In this document: positions 42,361 to 53,700 of the stretch, in pieces
How positions within the stretch are numbered: position 1 is the first letter of the stretch
How the letters are laid out: every line of letters starts with the position of its first letter
Source: Stentor coeruleus
Lineage: Eukaryota > Ciliophora > Heterotrichea > Heterotrichida > Stentoridae
DNA: 64,000 bases
Assembly (NCBI GenBank): GCA_001970955.1
Contig: MPUH01000208.1
Span: 1 to 64,000 of the forward strand
Direction of reading: 5' to 3'
Position numbers and translations under genes: made by a program
The notes under the pieces: model-generated
The model's input: the letters and a program-made list of their open reading frames with translations, nothing else
Databases searched by the model: none
What the model was told of the DNA's origin: nothing

Positions 42361-43485
42361 ATGCTAAATAAAGTGATTGGCTCATGGTTTCTGGTAATGT
42401 CAACAGGCACAGCAGGTTTTCTTACAGTTGGTGAATATCTCAGATCTAGAAGCATAGGTCTTCAATTCTCAGAAACCCAAACCAAAAACAACACCCTACC
42501 AAACACCCCTAAAGGTTGGCAGGAAATGTATGTTGCTTATCAAAAATCCAAAAGAGCCCAAAAAAAAGAAAGCATCTTATACGAAGAGTATAAAAAACAA
42601 AAAAAAACTAAATGGATAGCAAAAAACACATACCCTAAAAATATTCTTTATATGATGTTTCCTTATGCCAATCCAGCTGTTGATAACTTTAAAAAAATCT
42701 ATACTTTAAACATAAACCAAAGCACATTTGAAAATATTATCAATATTCTTGTTATAAGCCCAATATTACTTTTTAGAAAAAATATAAAATTATCTCTAGA
42801 TGGTTTTACTATGCCTATGATTATATTTGGATCTATTGGTACACTCTTTGTTAAGATTTCTAATCTTATCACTGAAGATAGAATAGAAAACTATTTAAGT
42901 AATACTAATCAAGGTTGTGATCCTAGAAAAATGTTTTTATTTACGTTTAGTTCTGTATCGTTATATGTTTGTTCTATGTATTTTGGAGTGAATTTTATTA
43001 ATCCATTAGCGGTAGCTGCAGTGAAAGCTGAAGAAATAGCGTTGGCGAAGGTGCTGTTTAAGCAATATTCAGCTATAATATTGAGTAGTATTTTAGTAAG
43101 TAGTTGCTCCTCATATTTAAAAGCAGCTAAGAATTTTGGAGAGGCAAATGATATTGAAAAAAAACCAATTCTTATTGGCAATATGAATGTAAATGTTGAC
43201 GAAAATACGATTAAAAAAACTAAATGGGGTTTACAATTATTGACTTATTTGATTTTTATTAGTATGATAAACAGTTCTGTTAAGGGAAACTTGAGCAATC
43301 CTATGTTTAAAAACCCTGATTTCGCTTTGTTCCTTTATTTTTTAGCTACTGGTTCTGAACTTTTTAACAACTACAAAAGCGGGACTGGACAGTTTTCAGA
43401 TTTCATGATAAAATTTATGTTTATGACCAGTACTATTATTGGGTTTTCAGGGTTTAGAATTATGAGTAAAACAATTCTTAAGTAG
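42361..43485 (+). CDS. multi-pass membrane protein, unknown
   Basis: A 374-residue protein with an N-terminal hydrophobic stretch (IGSWFLVMSTGTAGFLTVGE), then a Lys/Gln-rich hydrophilic stretch (residues about 40-95) containing WQEMYVAYQKSKRAQKK. Six or seven further hydrophobic segments follow, for example FTFSSVSLYVCSMYFGVNF, SAIILSSILVSSC and WGLQLLTYLIFISMI. I recognise no family. The short N-terminal TM next to basic residues would suit a mitochondrial inner-membrane protein, but this is weak. A loose similarity in spacing to sideroflexins was considered and not adopted. It diverges from the cyclase gene across 49 bp. Confidence 0.75.
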   Translation: MLNKVIGSWFLVMSTGTAGFLTVGEYLRSRSIGLQFSETQTKNNTLPNTPKGWQEMYVAYQKSKRAQKKESILYEEYKKQKKTKWIAKNTYPKNILYMMFPYANPAVDNFKKIYTLNINQSTFENIINILVISPILLFRKNIKLSLDGFTMPMIIFGSIGTLFVKISNLITEDRIENYLSNTNQGCDPRKMFLFTFSSVSLYVCSMYFGVNFINPLAVAAVKAEEIALAKVLFKQYSAIILSSILVSSCSSYLKAAKNFGEANDIEKKPILIGNMNVNVDENTIKKTKWGLQLLTYLIFISMINSSVKGNLSNPMFKNPDFALFLYFLATGSELFNNYKSGTGQFSDFMIKFMFMTSTIIGFSGFRIMSKTILK

Positions 43486-43978
43486 TAAAATTAGTTTTAA
43501 AGAAATAATCATTAAGAAGATAATCATATTAATTATAACTTCAAATATAAAATAGATATATACAGCAATTTTAATTATAAAAAAGTAAAATTCATAACAA
43601 GTTTATATTAAATACTACAAAAATCTTTAAAAAACCTTAAAATAATAAACAGTATAGTCCTTATGATTAACACCCTTGGGACTTAAAAAATTGTTCATTT
43701 TATAAAACTGTCTTACCTAATTTAAATAAGCTAAAGTAATAAATTATTTTCATTTTCTTATATTTCCCATACATCTCTACCATAATAAAATCATACTTAC
43801 ATCTGAATAATATAAAACTTACTAGCACCTATTTACTTACACAATTTGACTTGAAATTTAATATCCCAAACTACTTTGCATCTTCCAGACAAAAATTCCG
43901 TCAAAATACCCATAAAAATCCTGATTTTTTTTATCTCTAATAATTTAATTTTTAAATCTAATTGTATATTATTATCCA
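43486..43978. other. convergent 3' intergenic region, nothing recognised
   Basis: About 490 bp of strongly AT-rich sequence between convergent genes. No open frame or repeat of note. Confidence 0.5.
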
Positions 43979-45253
43979 CTATTTCATACCTTTTTTCCCA
44001 ATAGCTGGTTTCAAAGGTACTTTCCCAGTAATCTTAGCTTCAGCACCTTTAACATTATTCACAACTATAACTTTGCCTTCCCCTTGTGAATTAGTTACAG
44101 GTATTGAAGGTATTCCTGAAAAAGTCATAGTCTCAATTTTTTCAGGTGCAGTTGCAGGTCTTCCAAATACCGGAGCAGCTTTCCATCTAAGTTCTTTACT
44201 TTCTGAAGGAATCATATTACTAATCTCATCTATTTGTGACTTCTCACTATCACTTTTTTCATACCTTTCACTTCTCTGAACAATTTCTGAAACTTGATCA
44301 CTTTTAATCGGGTCCATTCTCAAAGGTTCACTTCTAGGGTTTTCACTATAAGAATAACTTTCTGTTAAACTTCCTGGGTTTAATATATTCATAGCTTCAA
44401 AATTCATAGCACAAACTCCTCTCATAAAAGCTTTTTTCAAATTTTCCTGCATACTAGTTTTTTCCTCTTCCTCAATAGCAATTCTTCTCTCAGCATCCTG
44501 AAGTCGTGTTTTTAGTATTTCGATTTCTTTATTATAATGCATTGAAAGTTGAGATTTTTCTGCTTCAAGTTTTTCATAAAATAACTTTTGCCCTTTGTTT
44601 TGATGGAAAACTCTCCATACTTGTTTCCATGGGATGAAAGTGTAGTTCATTACAGCTTTTCGATGAAGTTTTTTAATGAGGTTTTTAGTTTTTTTTTTAT
44701 GTTGATATTTTGAATGATATTTATACCATGACATATATGCTTTACTGATAATGTAAGTTGCTGATTTTTGAAGTTTGAGTGTCCCTAGAGTGAGAGCTAA
44801 GGCTTCTTTTTGATTTTCGTTTTTTACATTAGTTTTACTTGTTCTTTCGAGATCTTCTTTTAAATGTTCAATTTCATCTTGTTTTGAGCTAAGTAAAGCA
44901 TTGCATCTTTTTTTCTCAGATTCGATTGTACTTATCTGTTCATGCAAGATTGTCCTTTTCGCGGTCAGGAACTCTTTTAAGCTTTCATTGCGGAATTGAG
45001 TAATCAGAGTGTCTAGCCTTGTAGTGAAATTCTCAACATCTTGGTCTATAACTTGAGGATGATGTGCTTCATCTTTTTTTATCCTAATCTGCTGAGGAAC
45101 TATATCGCTTTCTGATATCGGTGGAGAAGGTTCTGGCTTTGTATCTTTTGATGTTGGTGAAGTTTCACTGTTTATAAAGTCCGCCTCAGATAGAAAATCA
45201 TCTGAAATGTTAAGGTCAGAAATTCGCGCGGCAGGAGTTTTCTTTGTAAACAT
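43979..45253 (-). CDS. POC5: centriole/basal-body protein POC5
   Basis: A 424-residue protein with an N-terminal acidic/Pro-Ser region, a coiled coil (about 75-160), Trp-containing centrin-binding type repeats (SKAYMSWYKYHSKY, PWKQVWRVFHQ), a second coiled coil, and the POC5 signature KKAFMRGVCAMNFEAMNIL (about residue 267). POC5 binds centrin and sits in the lumen of the distal centriole or basal body, where it belongs to the inner scaffold. A Ser/Pro/Gly-rich tail of about 130 residues follows. The family is identified from the KKAFMRGVCAxNxEAM motif together with the repeat layout. It is encoded 33 bp downstream of the start of no other gene but directly follows, on the same strand, a membrane-protein gene that ends at 45287 upstream of its ATG. 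Confidence 0.88.
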   Translation of the reverse strand: MFTKKTPAARISDLNISDDFLSEADFINSETSPTSKDTKPEPSPPISESDIVPQQIRIKKDEAHHPQVIDQDVENFTTRLDTLITQFRNESLKEFLTAKRTILHEQISTIESEKKRCNALLSSKQDEIEHLKEDLERTSKTNVKNENQKEALALTLGTLKLQKSATYIISKAYMSWYKYHSKYQHKKKTKNLIKKLHRKAVMNYTFIPWKQVWRVFHQNKGQKLFYEKLEAEKSQLSMHYNKEIEILKTRLQDAERRIAIEEEEKTSMQENLKKAFMRGVCAMNFEAMNILNPGSLTESYSYSENPRSEPLRMDPIKSDQVSEIVQRSERYEKSDSEKSQIDEISNMIPSESKELRWKAAPVFGRPATAPEKIETMTFSGIPSIPVTNSQGEGKVIVVNNVKGAEAKITGKVPLKPAIGKKGMK

Positions 45254-45286
45254 TATATATTTATACTAGAAAAGAAAAGACATAAA

Positions 45287-46231
45287 TTATATGAGAGACA
45301 TCTTAATTTGATCGTCGTTTGCTTTTCGGATGATTGAAATAGCTCCAATGCCAAAAGATCTGTAAGCCCAGAAACCTAAATAGATGATTCCTGAATTCAC
45401 CATGACATCACCTATAAGAACCACATAACACTGGTCGATTACTAGTTTCTGAAGGCTGTCTCCTGGTTTTAGTCCTAAAATAACTACAAATAACACTTTA
45501 ATAATCAAAGTGATAGCCATCCCTATAAAATACACAATAATTATCCCTTTCTTCTCTTTAGTAGCCTAACTATATAATACCGCTAATAAGCCAACAACTG
45601 AATGGCAGATTAAGACAATTCCTAAAAGCACTCCAATCAAAATTCCACCTACTATAAAACTATCCCATCTTACAGCAGCATAATAAAAATACGTTCCTAA
45701 TATTATCGAATACAATAAAAAGTCCAATTTTATCATCGATAAAAACGTTTCAAAAGTACTAACAGCAACAAGTTTTCTTTCAAAAACACTTTCGTTAGTA
45801 TCGTGAAGTATATAATGATGAAAATGCCTATATAAGTAAAGAGATATCAGATAAAACATAATCTGAGCCAAGGTAAAAAGACAAACAGCAGTCCATTTTA
45901 TACTAGCAGCAACTGAATGCCTTATAGCAAGAGTTATGGCAACAGCATTTAATATTGTTGACATAAGGCAAAAGGCTAGCAATTCAAATGAGTTTTCTTT
46001 GACGATTGAGTGCCAGGCGAAATATATTGTGCAAAATATCGTATAGCACACAGTAGAAATATATAATAAATTGTCGCTCTTTTCTGATTTATCATAAAAC
46101 ACAATTAAAGAAACTATTCCTATTAGCTCCGCGCCGATAGTCAGGGAGACTATGAAAGGAATAGAATTTTGGAATTTTGTTTTTTGAGAAAGTCCATGAC
46201 TTGAAGCTACTGATGTTATTCCTGATAACAT
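45287..46231 (-). CDS. multi-pass (about 7-8 TM) membrane protein, unknown
   Basis: Removing the 15-nt intron 45566-45580 joins two frames into 309 residues. Hydrophobic segments follow closely: IPFIVSLTIGAELIGIVSL, ISTVCYTIFCTIYFAW, LLAFCLMSTILNAVAITLAI, AVCLFTLAQIMFYLISLYLY, LDFLLYSIILGTYFYYA, SFIVGGILIGVLLGIVLI, then after the intron IIIVYFIGMAITLIIKVLF and a final weaker one. Loops are short. The overall arrangement recalls 7-TM proteins, but no receptor signature (DRY, NPxxY) is present. I do not recognise the family. Retaining the intron would remove the last TM helices. Confidence 0.78.
45566..45580 (-). other. 15-nt intron in the 309-residue membrane protein gene (phase 0)
   Basis: On the coding strand GTATTATATAGTTAG. 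Removal joins SVVGLLA to ATKEKKGIII. Retention gives an in-frame TAG. Confidence 0.9.
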
Positions 46232-46490
46232 TTTTTTATATAAGATTTAATCAAAAATTTAATATTAGTAAAGGTTTATAACAATTGATTATAGTAAAGT
46301 TTAGAATAAAAGAAAGTTCAGGTGTGAGTTAGAATTTAATTTACAAAAACGATGAAATTTAATTTTGTAATGAAAAAATTGGTATATGGCTAGATATGAT
46401 CCTAAATATGTTTAGTAAACACAATTAGTATGTTTATAATATCTTAGTTATACATTCAGACCTAAATATTTTAGGATTAATATAATAAAA

Positions 46491-47009
46491 ATGATGCTCA
46501 GGAGAGCGATTAGAACATTTATACCAAAAAACTTGATAGAATTCAACTCTGATGGCAAAAAACTAATCTTTACATTTGATGACGATAACGCATATAGAGA
46601 AGGATTTCTAATATCCTTTGGCTCAGCCTCAGCATTTTTAGCATATTCCGTAGCTTTTAATGCTTATATGTCCATGCCAATGGTAGGGTGTGTCTTAGGG
46701 TATTATTTAAGCTATAGCCTCATGAAAAATATTAGACTCTCAGTTAAAAGCCTTTTCATGCTCCAAGACGGTAAAAACATTGAAATGATAACCTATAACA
46801 TGATTAGAAACGAAGTATTAAAATTCCCGATAGATGACATCAAGTGTTTGAAATCAACGGATACATTCAAAATTACCTATAAGAAAAAAACTTATTTATT
46901 AGATCAAGAAGGACGCATACATGATTTAGACTTGTTCTATGCGGTAATGCGGAATATGGTAGTGGACTCATCAAAAATTTCTGTTGAAAAAAAATTAAAT
47001 ATTAACTAA
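46491..47009 (+). CDS. small two-TM protein, possibly mitochondrial, unknown
   Basis: A 172-residue protein with an amphipathic basic start (MMLRRAIRTFIPKN) that would suit mitochondrial targeting. It has a TM hairpin (residues about 40-80: FLISFGSASAFLAYSVAF, then MPMVGCVLGYYLSYSLM) and a C-terminal beta-rich segment (EVLKFPIDDIKCLKS, FKITYKKKTYLLDQEG). This layout is like TMEM70/TMEM186/TMEM223-type assembly factors of the respiratory chain. The resemblance is architectural only, so no name is given. Confidence 0.7.
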   Translation: MMLRRAIRTFIPKNLIEFNSDGKKLIFTFDDDNAYREGFLISFGSASAFLAYSVAFNAYMSMPMVGCVLGYYLSYSLMKNIRLSVKSLFMLQDGKNIEMITYNMIRNEVLKFPIDDIKCLKSTDTFKITYKKKTYLLDQEGRIHDLDLFYAVMRNMVVDSSKISVEKKLNIN

Positions 47010-47183
47010 GGATAAGTTCACAAATTGATAAATTATAATAATTATTTTCTTTATATATAGATGTGATAATAGTTAAATATTTATGGAAAGCCTCTTTGTA
47101 GTTTATCATAGAAAATCATTTTTTTTTGTATGAAATTTTTATAGTAGACCATAAAGTTACTAACAAAAAAAATCCAATAAAAA

Positions 47184-47696
47184 TTACCTAATTAAATTAG
47201 AGATAAAGTAATTCGCTGCAATTCTAGCCCTTGTATTCACTGAAAGCTTCATTTCATTAATTTCCTTTTCAATTTCCTTCAAGAATGTAATAATGAAATC
47301 AACAAGCCTCTCTCTGAAAAGCTGTTCCATATGTGAATGTATAATAAGAAATGATATATCATATCCTTCAACAGCTTTACGACGCATAATAAGAAATTGC
47401 TCTGCTCTAAGCATTAAAAATCTCATAAACATTCCAGTGAGTAGTTTATCAACATCATCTAATTTTTTAACTTTCAATGACACTCTTGTTGAGTTTATTG
47501 ATGGCTCGATAAGTGTTTCCTCATTTTTAGACCTTGCTATTAATATAGGTGGTAAAATGAGTTCTTTAGACCTACGGGTTTCAACTTCTGGTTTATTATG
47601 TCGCTCTTCATGTTGACAAGGGAAATTCCTAATATTCAATGAAGAGTCTAATTTTTCTTTGATTTCGTTGAGATAGCTCTCCAGAGATTTTGCCAT
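47184..47696 (-). CDS. ARPC4: Arp2/3 complex subunit 4 (ARPC4/p20)
   Basis: A 170-residue protein, the family's usual length, matching ARPC4 end to end: ERHNKPEVETRRSKELILPP, EPSINSTRVSLKVKKLDDVD, FMRFLMLRAEQFLIMRRK, VEGYDISFLI and EKEINEMKLSVNTRARIAA. ARPC4 forms the core of the Arp2/3 complex with ARPC2 and is needed for branched actin nucleation. Its conservation is strong for a ciliate actin-system protein. It lies 58 bp from the stop of the next gene downstream on the same strand. Confidence 0.97.
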   Translation of the reverse strand: MAKSLESYLNEIKEKLDSSLNIRNFPCQHEERHNKPEVETRRSKELILPPILIARSKNEETLIEPSINSTRVSLKVKKLDDVDKLLTGMFMRFLMLRAEQFLIMRRKAVEGYDISFLIIHSHMEQLFRERLVDFIITFLKEIEKEINEMKLSVNTRARIAANYFISNLIR

Positions 47697-47754
47697 TTAT
47701 ATATAAGAGTTTATGGCATTTATGTTTAATCTAAGAAGAATATACTTAACTTAA

Positions 47755-50700
47755 TCAACCTAAGTATCGGAGTGAATGGAAATTCCTGAGTATCGCCGAT
47801 ATATTTGCTTCTTTAAAACTGAATCCTCCTACCCAAAACAGCGAAGCTAAAAAGTTGATTTTCTCTTCATTGATAATTGGCAGTAAAGTCGCTATAACTT
47901 TATTAACACTTTCTCTTTTCGCAGTAGCGCTATCTTTATTAACTTGGCTAAGCTCAGGGCAGAAAATTGTGGCGATATCAAAAAGGTGTTTTTTCAGTTC
48001 TTCAGCATACTTCCTATTATCCCTCTCACATTTTTCTTTAGAAAAAGTTGCTGATTTCTTGACCTTATCCTTAAGATCCTTTAAATTCTGAGCTAAATTT
48101 GACACAAAAAACTCATTAACCCTGACTTCTCCATACAAATACAAGTCTTTTTTAGAAAATTCAATAACCTGTTCATCATCATCATGATTTTCTCTTTGTA
48201 TTAAATTTATAGTATCCATAGGTGCGCATATATATGAAAAATATTGCATAATTTCTCCTGTACTAGCTCTACGTTTATCCCAAAAACCTAAAACAGTTCC
48301 TGGTGGGATTAATTCATCAGTAGGTGCAGGTTGGACAACTAAATCCCATACAAATTTACATTTTGTAGCATATTGAGGACATATAATATTTAATACTCTA
48401 TGAAGCTTTAAAACTCGAGATTCTCTCCATTCTCTTCCAAAAGCAAGATTATTCAAATCACTTGAATGTTTTATAAGGTATGTTATTACATCAAGAGCAT
48501 TTATTGTTGTTTTTTTCTTACTTTCTTCAAAAAGCCCAGCTGCGTATTTTTTCTTTTGTAGATAGTCTGACTCAAGGATTTCTTGTGTTATTATTTTAGG
48601 GACTTTGTTGATGTCAGTGATTTGTCCGGTTGTAAACTGTGAGAACTGATGTTTTACGTTTTCTTTTGTATTGAAAAGTTCTATTGCTAAGGATATAGCT
48701 TTGAGGAGTTCTTTGGTTGTTTTGTGGACTTTAGCTGCATCTTGTTTTAATAAATCTTCATATGGAACTTCACCTTTACTTGTATCCCCAGGGTTTGATA
48801 AATATTTAAATCCGATTCTTGGCCTATATTCTCTTTGTAGTATTAAATTTTGGTATAATTCTAAGAATAATAAATGTGGACTATTTAATATAGACTCTTT
48901 TACCCCAAGTTGTATTGCTTTTTCACAACTTTCTTTGCTTTTGTCTAATAATGGCAGCCATTCTTCAGCAAGTTTATGTGAGAAATTCGGTAAGTGTAAA
49001 AGGGTTTTACCTGATGCTAAAGAATAATCTGGGTATTTTTCTGAGAGTTTTCTGTATTTTCTTTTATCTTTAGCTTTCATCCTATAAGTTTCTTGGAAGT
49101 CCCAAATAGATTTTATGAACTTGTAGCGATAAAGTCTAGATTTCAAATATTGGATGTTGACTAAAATAGTAGAGTTTAAATGGATGATTTTATTAGAAAT
49201 CTCTTCAGCTTCTAAAACGTTTTCTATTATTTCTGAGATCCTTTCATTGTTGTAATCTTCAGTTAAAAAACACTCAGCATAAGATAATTCGATTTTAACA
49301 GAAACTTCAAGATAATTTATATAAATATTCGGTGGAATAAGCCCTGAATTAGTCTCAGCTTCAATATTAGCACTTATTATATCATCTTTAAATTGAGGTT
49401 TTTCCGATCTTTCTGGCGTTTTGCTTCGGCCTTTATCTTTTGGATCAACTGCTTTACTTTCATCTTTAGCTGGGCGGATAATCAGAACTTGTTTAACATT
49501 TATATCTTTATTTATATCAACAGCTTTATTCACAAAGCCAGCTTTTTCCATATACCCTCTAATTTTCTGTCTACTTAATGTTATATTTTCAAAAGCTGGG
49601 GTAAAATGACCTCTTTCATATAAAAACATAGCATAATTGCCTAAAGAAATAGAAAACTCAGGGTCTGCATAAAAGAACCCTTCGCCAATACTTCTAACTT
49701 TTTCCATCATATCAATAGTCCCTTCAAGATTTCCTTGACGCATAAGCACATATCCTTCAATCTCAAAACTAAGTCTTTCATAATAATCTTCAAACACTTT
49801 ACAAGCTTCTTCACGTAAAGATTGTGCATAAGTTAAAGCTTCACTATAACGACTTTGTAAATAAAATAATTCACTAAGCCGATATTTAAGCTTAAGCCAG
49901 AAATAAAAACCTAAAGAGTTCCTGTATTCCCATCTACTAAGAAACTCTTGTAATTCTTTAAGTTTTTGTTCTTTATTAGTATCAGGGACTATAGCAACAG
50001 TTTCTTTAGCACCTTTTTTAGCAGGGACTTCTTTTTTGATTTCTTCAACTTTTTCTGGAGGGTTGAAATATTGTTCTATTCCTAGCTCGGTATTATATCT
50101 TCCTTCAGCAAAACCTGAAAAATTTATCAGAGCCTGTTTGATTATTTTCACTGCTACAGACAATTCCCCTTGAGCTTGTTTAAGATTACTTAACAAAAGT
50201 CTTGCTCTCATTATCAATTCAAGCCTTCTAACTTTAATCTCACTGTCACTTATACTCTCTTCATTTTTTGAAAAATTAGATATAATCACATCTCTTAAAG
50301 GAACATCTTGCATTTCTATACTCCCAATCCTCGCTTTAACATATTCTTCAACACTTCCTTCATCCTCATGTGTAGCTTTGATTCTAGATACTTCATCTTC
50401 ATAGCATAAATTTTTAAGTAAAATCCTTAAGTTTTTTTCAATCTCAGGATGTACTGCATTTCTTAATCCTTCTGAGTTTAAATTATCAATATTTTCTGTT
50501 TTAGTTAAAAAATACAAAATGTTGTATTTAGCATAAACAGCTAAGTTATAAGTATAAAGCGATGTTTCTGTAACAAGTCCTATAGGTATATCAAGTTTAA
50601 CTATAGTTTGTATAAAATCCGTATTAGCTTGGAATTCAGGGGGTTGTGATTGATTATATCTAGTTTTAGGTCTATAAAACTGATGTTCTTTATCTCTAAA

Positions 50701-53700
50701 AAGATGCCTTCTAGAGCCAGGTTTCGGTAAGTCTTTAAGAGAGACAACTTTTTGTAGCATAAAACAAGCATAGTCAGGATAACCAATATGTGCAAGAGCT
50801 ACAGATTTCCATAATCTTGATTTAGCAGTAAGAGAAGCATTCCATAAATACTCAGAGCTTATGAATTCAAGTAAAGTTAACACAGGTAAAGCATCAGCCC
50901 AAAGTCCACGATCGATAATACATACAGATATATACTCACAAGCTAAAGCTAAATCACTTAATGAGATCTCCATTGATATATCATAAAGGTTCACATATGG
51001 GGTTATTTCCCTCATACGATATAAACTCATATAAACTGGGTGTTCTGGGTGTGGAAGACTTAAACGGAAAACACTTGACATAAGTAATTTGCCTAATACC
51101 AAACAATTCCTATGGTTTCTAAGATTTTTACACTCGTAGATTAATCTTGCTAGTTTGTAACATACTATTCCAGCTAGGAAACAACCTTTTAATGTGTATT
51201 TTTCAGCAAGGTTTTCTTGAGTTCGCCAGTTTGAATCGTCACCTAATAGAAAAACCTTACGGAAATTCTGCAGGAGGTATAAACTTTGGAAAACAGTGTC
51301 GACTGAATCGTTCCAAAAAGTTTCTGCTTCTTCGAGGTTGCCTTCACTGAAACTTAAATCGGCTAATTCATTTAAAGCTTGAGCTAAAAGCCATTTTTCT
51401 TGTCTTTTTCGTAGTAATTCTACAGTTTTTTTGTAGCTACTGATGACCATGTTTGCAAAAACTTTGTGAGCCCTTTTTTTAGCTTTTAATGCATTGTCCA
51501 TTGGTTCTAATTGGAGATTTCTTGCTTCTTTTCCATATTGCTCTAGTAGTTTTCGTGATTGTATTAAACTTTCTTCTGCGTTGCTCGCACCTTTTTTTAT
51601 GTCGTCCAAAGCGGTTTCGCTGGTTTTGATTTTTTCTAGAAGTTCTTTTTCTTTATTTTTCTTTTCTTCGATACTACCTTGGATTTCTCTACAGTCCGCT
51701 TCGAATTCTAACTGCTCTTTTGGTACTTCTCCTGTTATTAAAGCTTGTCTTGATTTACGTTTTTTGTTTGTAGCTTTCCAGTTTTCATACATTTCAATTC
51801 TTTTGGCTAAATCGTTTTCTCTAGCGATTCTTGATTGTTGAGACCTTTCGTGTAGAGCCCGTTCTGCGTAGATACCGAAAGGTAAGACTGTTCCTGCGAA
51901 GTAATGAGAGGTAGCAATATTCATCCTAAAACATAAATATTGTAAATATTCCCACTTCTCTGCAACAAGCAAACACTGTATAGCAAAGCCAATAATATTA
52001 GCAAAAAGGTTGATTTTCACATCATTCCTTGTTAAAAACCAAGCGACTTCCCCAATTTTTTCTTCCTTATGTCCATCTTCAAAACTAACCATTTTCCTTG
52101 AAGTTTCTGCAGTCTCAGGGTATTTCTGCGCTTCAAGCAAAGATAAACAATCCTCAGCAATACTCACAATATACTTCCACGATGAACTATGAACAAGATT
52201 AGAAGGTGAAGGTAAAGCTGAGTTCAAAATATTCCACACACTAACAGCAACATTTTCCAATTGTTTCCATGATTTAGTTTTCTGTGCACATTTAGCAGAT
52301 CTCATAAGCTCAGCAAAAACCACATCAAGTTCTTCAGTAGATTTCCCTGAATCTTTAATTAAACTCCCAACATCCATGGTTTTAATAAAAAAAGACCCTT
52401 TATTTTCTTCAATTTTCCTAGGGCATTTTTTAATAAACAACAATGACCCTTGTAATAAAAACCATTCAGAAGCCCAAAGAAGTAAATCTCTATTGTCTTG
52501 AGAGAATTCAGGAACTCCAGTTAATGGAGTTTTATCCATATCTAATGATGTTGTAATATGACTGATTTCTTCAGCTAAACCAGGTAAAGCTGGGGGGATT
52601 ACTTGAACTGTGTTTTGGAATACTGTATCAGGACTAACCCCTTTATCGATCATTCCCCATAAACATTTGCATATAAATTCTAAGTAATGAGGGTTGTCTT
52701 TATATGTTGAGTTAATTTTTATAAACCCACAATCTGCGCTATTTTTTATCCCATTCCATACTTCATTTAAATCATCAAGTAATTTCCTACTTGGAGTTTT
52801 ATGTTCTTCACCTCCAGTTAATAATTGTAAACTTTCTTTGATTTTCTCATTAAGTGACTTAGAAATATCTTGTAATTCTATATGTTGTAATGTCATTTCA
52901 TATAAAGCAAAAGCTTCAGGTTCTTTAAGAATACATGAATTGTTTTCTATAGTCCATTTGAACATTGGAAGTTTTGTGTTTAGGGTTGCCACAAGTTTAG
53001 CTTGACCTGAAGAGAGGAAGTATTTGAAATAAAGAGAGCTTAAAACTGCTGAAATTCTACGGAAACCTGAGTCCCAAAGTTCTGATGGTACTGCTTGAAG
53101 ACAACTATATGTTCTTGCTAATAAATGAAGAAGATATGTTGGGTTAGCTTCAACATGGAATTGCTTGTGGATAAGATTAAAAATATGATGGACACAAGAT
53201 TTTATACAGACTGCATTTTGAGTTATAACTGCTAATTCTAGAGCTAGGATCATTAGATTTGCAAGTTTGTGCTCACGTTGTTGTTTATCAAGGACTAATA
53301 AAGGACGGTATGCTGGATCTCGGAGAAGTTTAAGTTTAAGTTTTTGGCTTTCCGAGAGAAGCATACATTCAACATAGATTATAATGCTTTTAACCATATG
53401 ACGTAGCTCAGCACTTGTTGCTGAGTAAAGTTTTTTTAAGTTTAATCTTGATTGAAGCAAATGTGATGTGAAATTAGCTTCCACATAATGCCCAAGTACT
53501 CTTTCTACACATTTCACCGCAATCATTGGATGATTCAACGTAAATGCATTCTCAGCTAAATAACTCCACAACAAAGGTATATGTAATGGAAACAATGTAA
53601 TCACAGTCTCACAAGTTTCCCCAATTCCACCAATACATTCTCCATCATCAGTAAACCCAGCAGCAGCAAAATGATAACTTTCAAAAGGTGTAAGATTATT

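Noticed and set aside
42361-43485. Sideroflexin assignment for the membrane protein
   Set aside because: Only loose similarity in spacing; the HPDTGE motif and other sideroflexin blocks are missing.
45287-45535. A separate 82-residue membrane protein
   Set aside because: It is the second exon of the 309-residue membrane protein; a 15-nt intron at 45566-45580 joins them in frame.
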